The translations under genes were made by a program, and so were the position numbers. The notes under the pieces were generated by a model. It was not told where the DNA came from. It saw only the letters and a list, made by a program, of their open reading frames with translations, and searched no databases. DNA of 64,000 nt. It comes from an uncultured Rothia sp. GTDB lineage: Bacteria > Actinomycetota > Actinomycetes > Actinomycetales > Micrococcaceae. This document shows positions 63,651 to 64,000 of this stretch, in pieces (position 1 is the first letter of the stretch; the number at the start of each line of letters is the position of its first letter). The stretch lies in contig CAMIIP010000002.1 of NCBI GenBank assembly GCA_946222285.1, forward strand, positions 62,001 through 126,000, read 5' to 3'.

Positions 63651-64000
63651 GTGAAAGCTACAGTTTACTCAACCGATACCGATCAGGCGCGTGAAGAGGC
63701 TATCAGTGCCGCGCAGAGCGTTTTGCGGGAAAACAAGACCATTGTCTTGCCCACTGATACTGTTTATGGAATTGGCGCTGATGCTTTTTCCCATCTAGGT
63801 GTCAGCGCTTTGCTGGCAGCTAAGGGACGCTCGCGCACCATGCCGCCTCCGGTGCTGATTTTTGATGAGGCTGTTCTTCCCGGTCTTGCCGATGAAGTTT
63901 CCGATGACGCTACCGCTCTTGCTCGAAAGTTTTGGCCCGGAGCGCTGACGTTGATTCTCTATTCGCAGCCCTCACTTAGCTGGGATTTGGGGGAGACCCA
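63651..64000 (+). CDS. L-threonylcarbamoyladenylate synthase (TsaC/Sua5), 3' end outside window
   Basis: The first 116 residues, from GTG 63651. The YrdC-domain motif IVLPTDTVYGIGADA (near residues 31-45), AAKGRSRTMPPPVLI and ARKFWPGALTLIL are the Sua5/TsaC signatures. It makes the precursor of t6A in tRNA. Following prmC is the standard gene order in actinobacteria. Whether a C-terminal Sua5 domain exists cannot be seen. Confidence 0.9.
   Translation, partial: MKATVYSTDTDQAREEAISAAQSVLRENKTIVLPTDTVYGIGADAFSHLGVSALLAAKGRSRTMPPPVLIFDEAVLPGLADEVSDDATALARKFWPGALTLILYSQPSLSWDLGET

Overview
The window is chromosomal DNA of an actinobacterium, most likely a Rothia-like member of the Micrococcaceae. 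Support comes from a SigR/RsrA-type sigma/anti-sigma pair, the fused E1-E2 2-oxoglutarate enzyme Kgd, the 24-residue ribosomal protein bL37, and the conserved actinobacterial block adnB - nudC - uvrD2 - metallopeptidase - zincin - PDZ/Lon-like protease - UPF0182. Base composition is moderate for this phylum, apart from one GC-rich island. The genus is inference from gene content.

Layout. 1-13.3 kb: end of a DNA-repair helicase-nuclease (AdnB), a phosphotransferase-fold protein, NudC, UvrD2, and four conserved membrane or protease-type proteins. 13.4-19.1 kb: initiator tRNA, then a Tad/Flp pilus operon (ATPase, two membrane platform proteins, pilin, three TadE/TadG-like minor pseudopilins). 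19.2-21.9 kb: prfB, smpB and ssrA (tmRNA), a translation termination and ribosome-rescue group. 22.5-25.8 kb: hisN, rsgA and aroA, read leftward. 25.9-28.5 kb: a DoxX protein, the sigR-rsrA pair behind a textbook SigR promoter, the bL37 gene and an SGNH-like protein lacking its catalytic residues. 28.7-32.4 kb: kgd. 32.6-35.1 kb: tandem CNNM/HlyC transporters. 35.2-38.3 kb: a zinc/manganese ABC importer (znuA, broken znuC, znuB) and a Fur-family regulator (zur-like).

38.4-46.6 kb is an 8,194-bp composite element: two identical, directly repeated 880-bp IS6100 copies flanked outside by the same 8-bp duplication (gctttttc), so the whole unit entered the zur upstream region in one event. The cargo is GC-rich plasmid DNA. 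It holds a three-gene recombination module (tyrosine recombinase, small HTH protein, six-CxxC zinc-finger protein with a degenerate recombinase fold), an AbiJ/Abi_C-like abortive-infection gene, and the helicase half of a MobF relaxase. Both genes next to the IS copies have lost their 5' ends. No resistance gene is present.

46.7-64 kb: a metallo-beta-lactamase-fold protein, a HIT protein, a MITE-like inverted repeat, the RNA helicase hrpA, an alpha/beta hydrolase, tRNA-Arg(CCG) divergent from argS, then lysA, hom and thrB (the aspartate-family amino acid group), and rho, prfA, prmC and the start of the tRNA t6A gene tsaC/sua5.

The most interesting points are the composite IS6100 island with its recombinase trio and anti-phage gene, the frameshifted znuC beside an insertion-disturbed zur, a NudC without zinc cysteines, and the unexplained 115-bp inverted repeat after the HIT gene.
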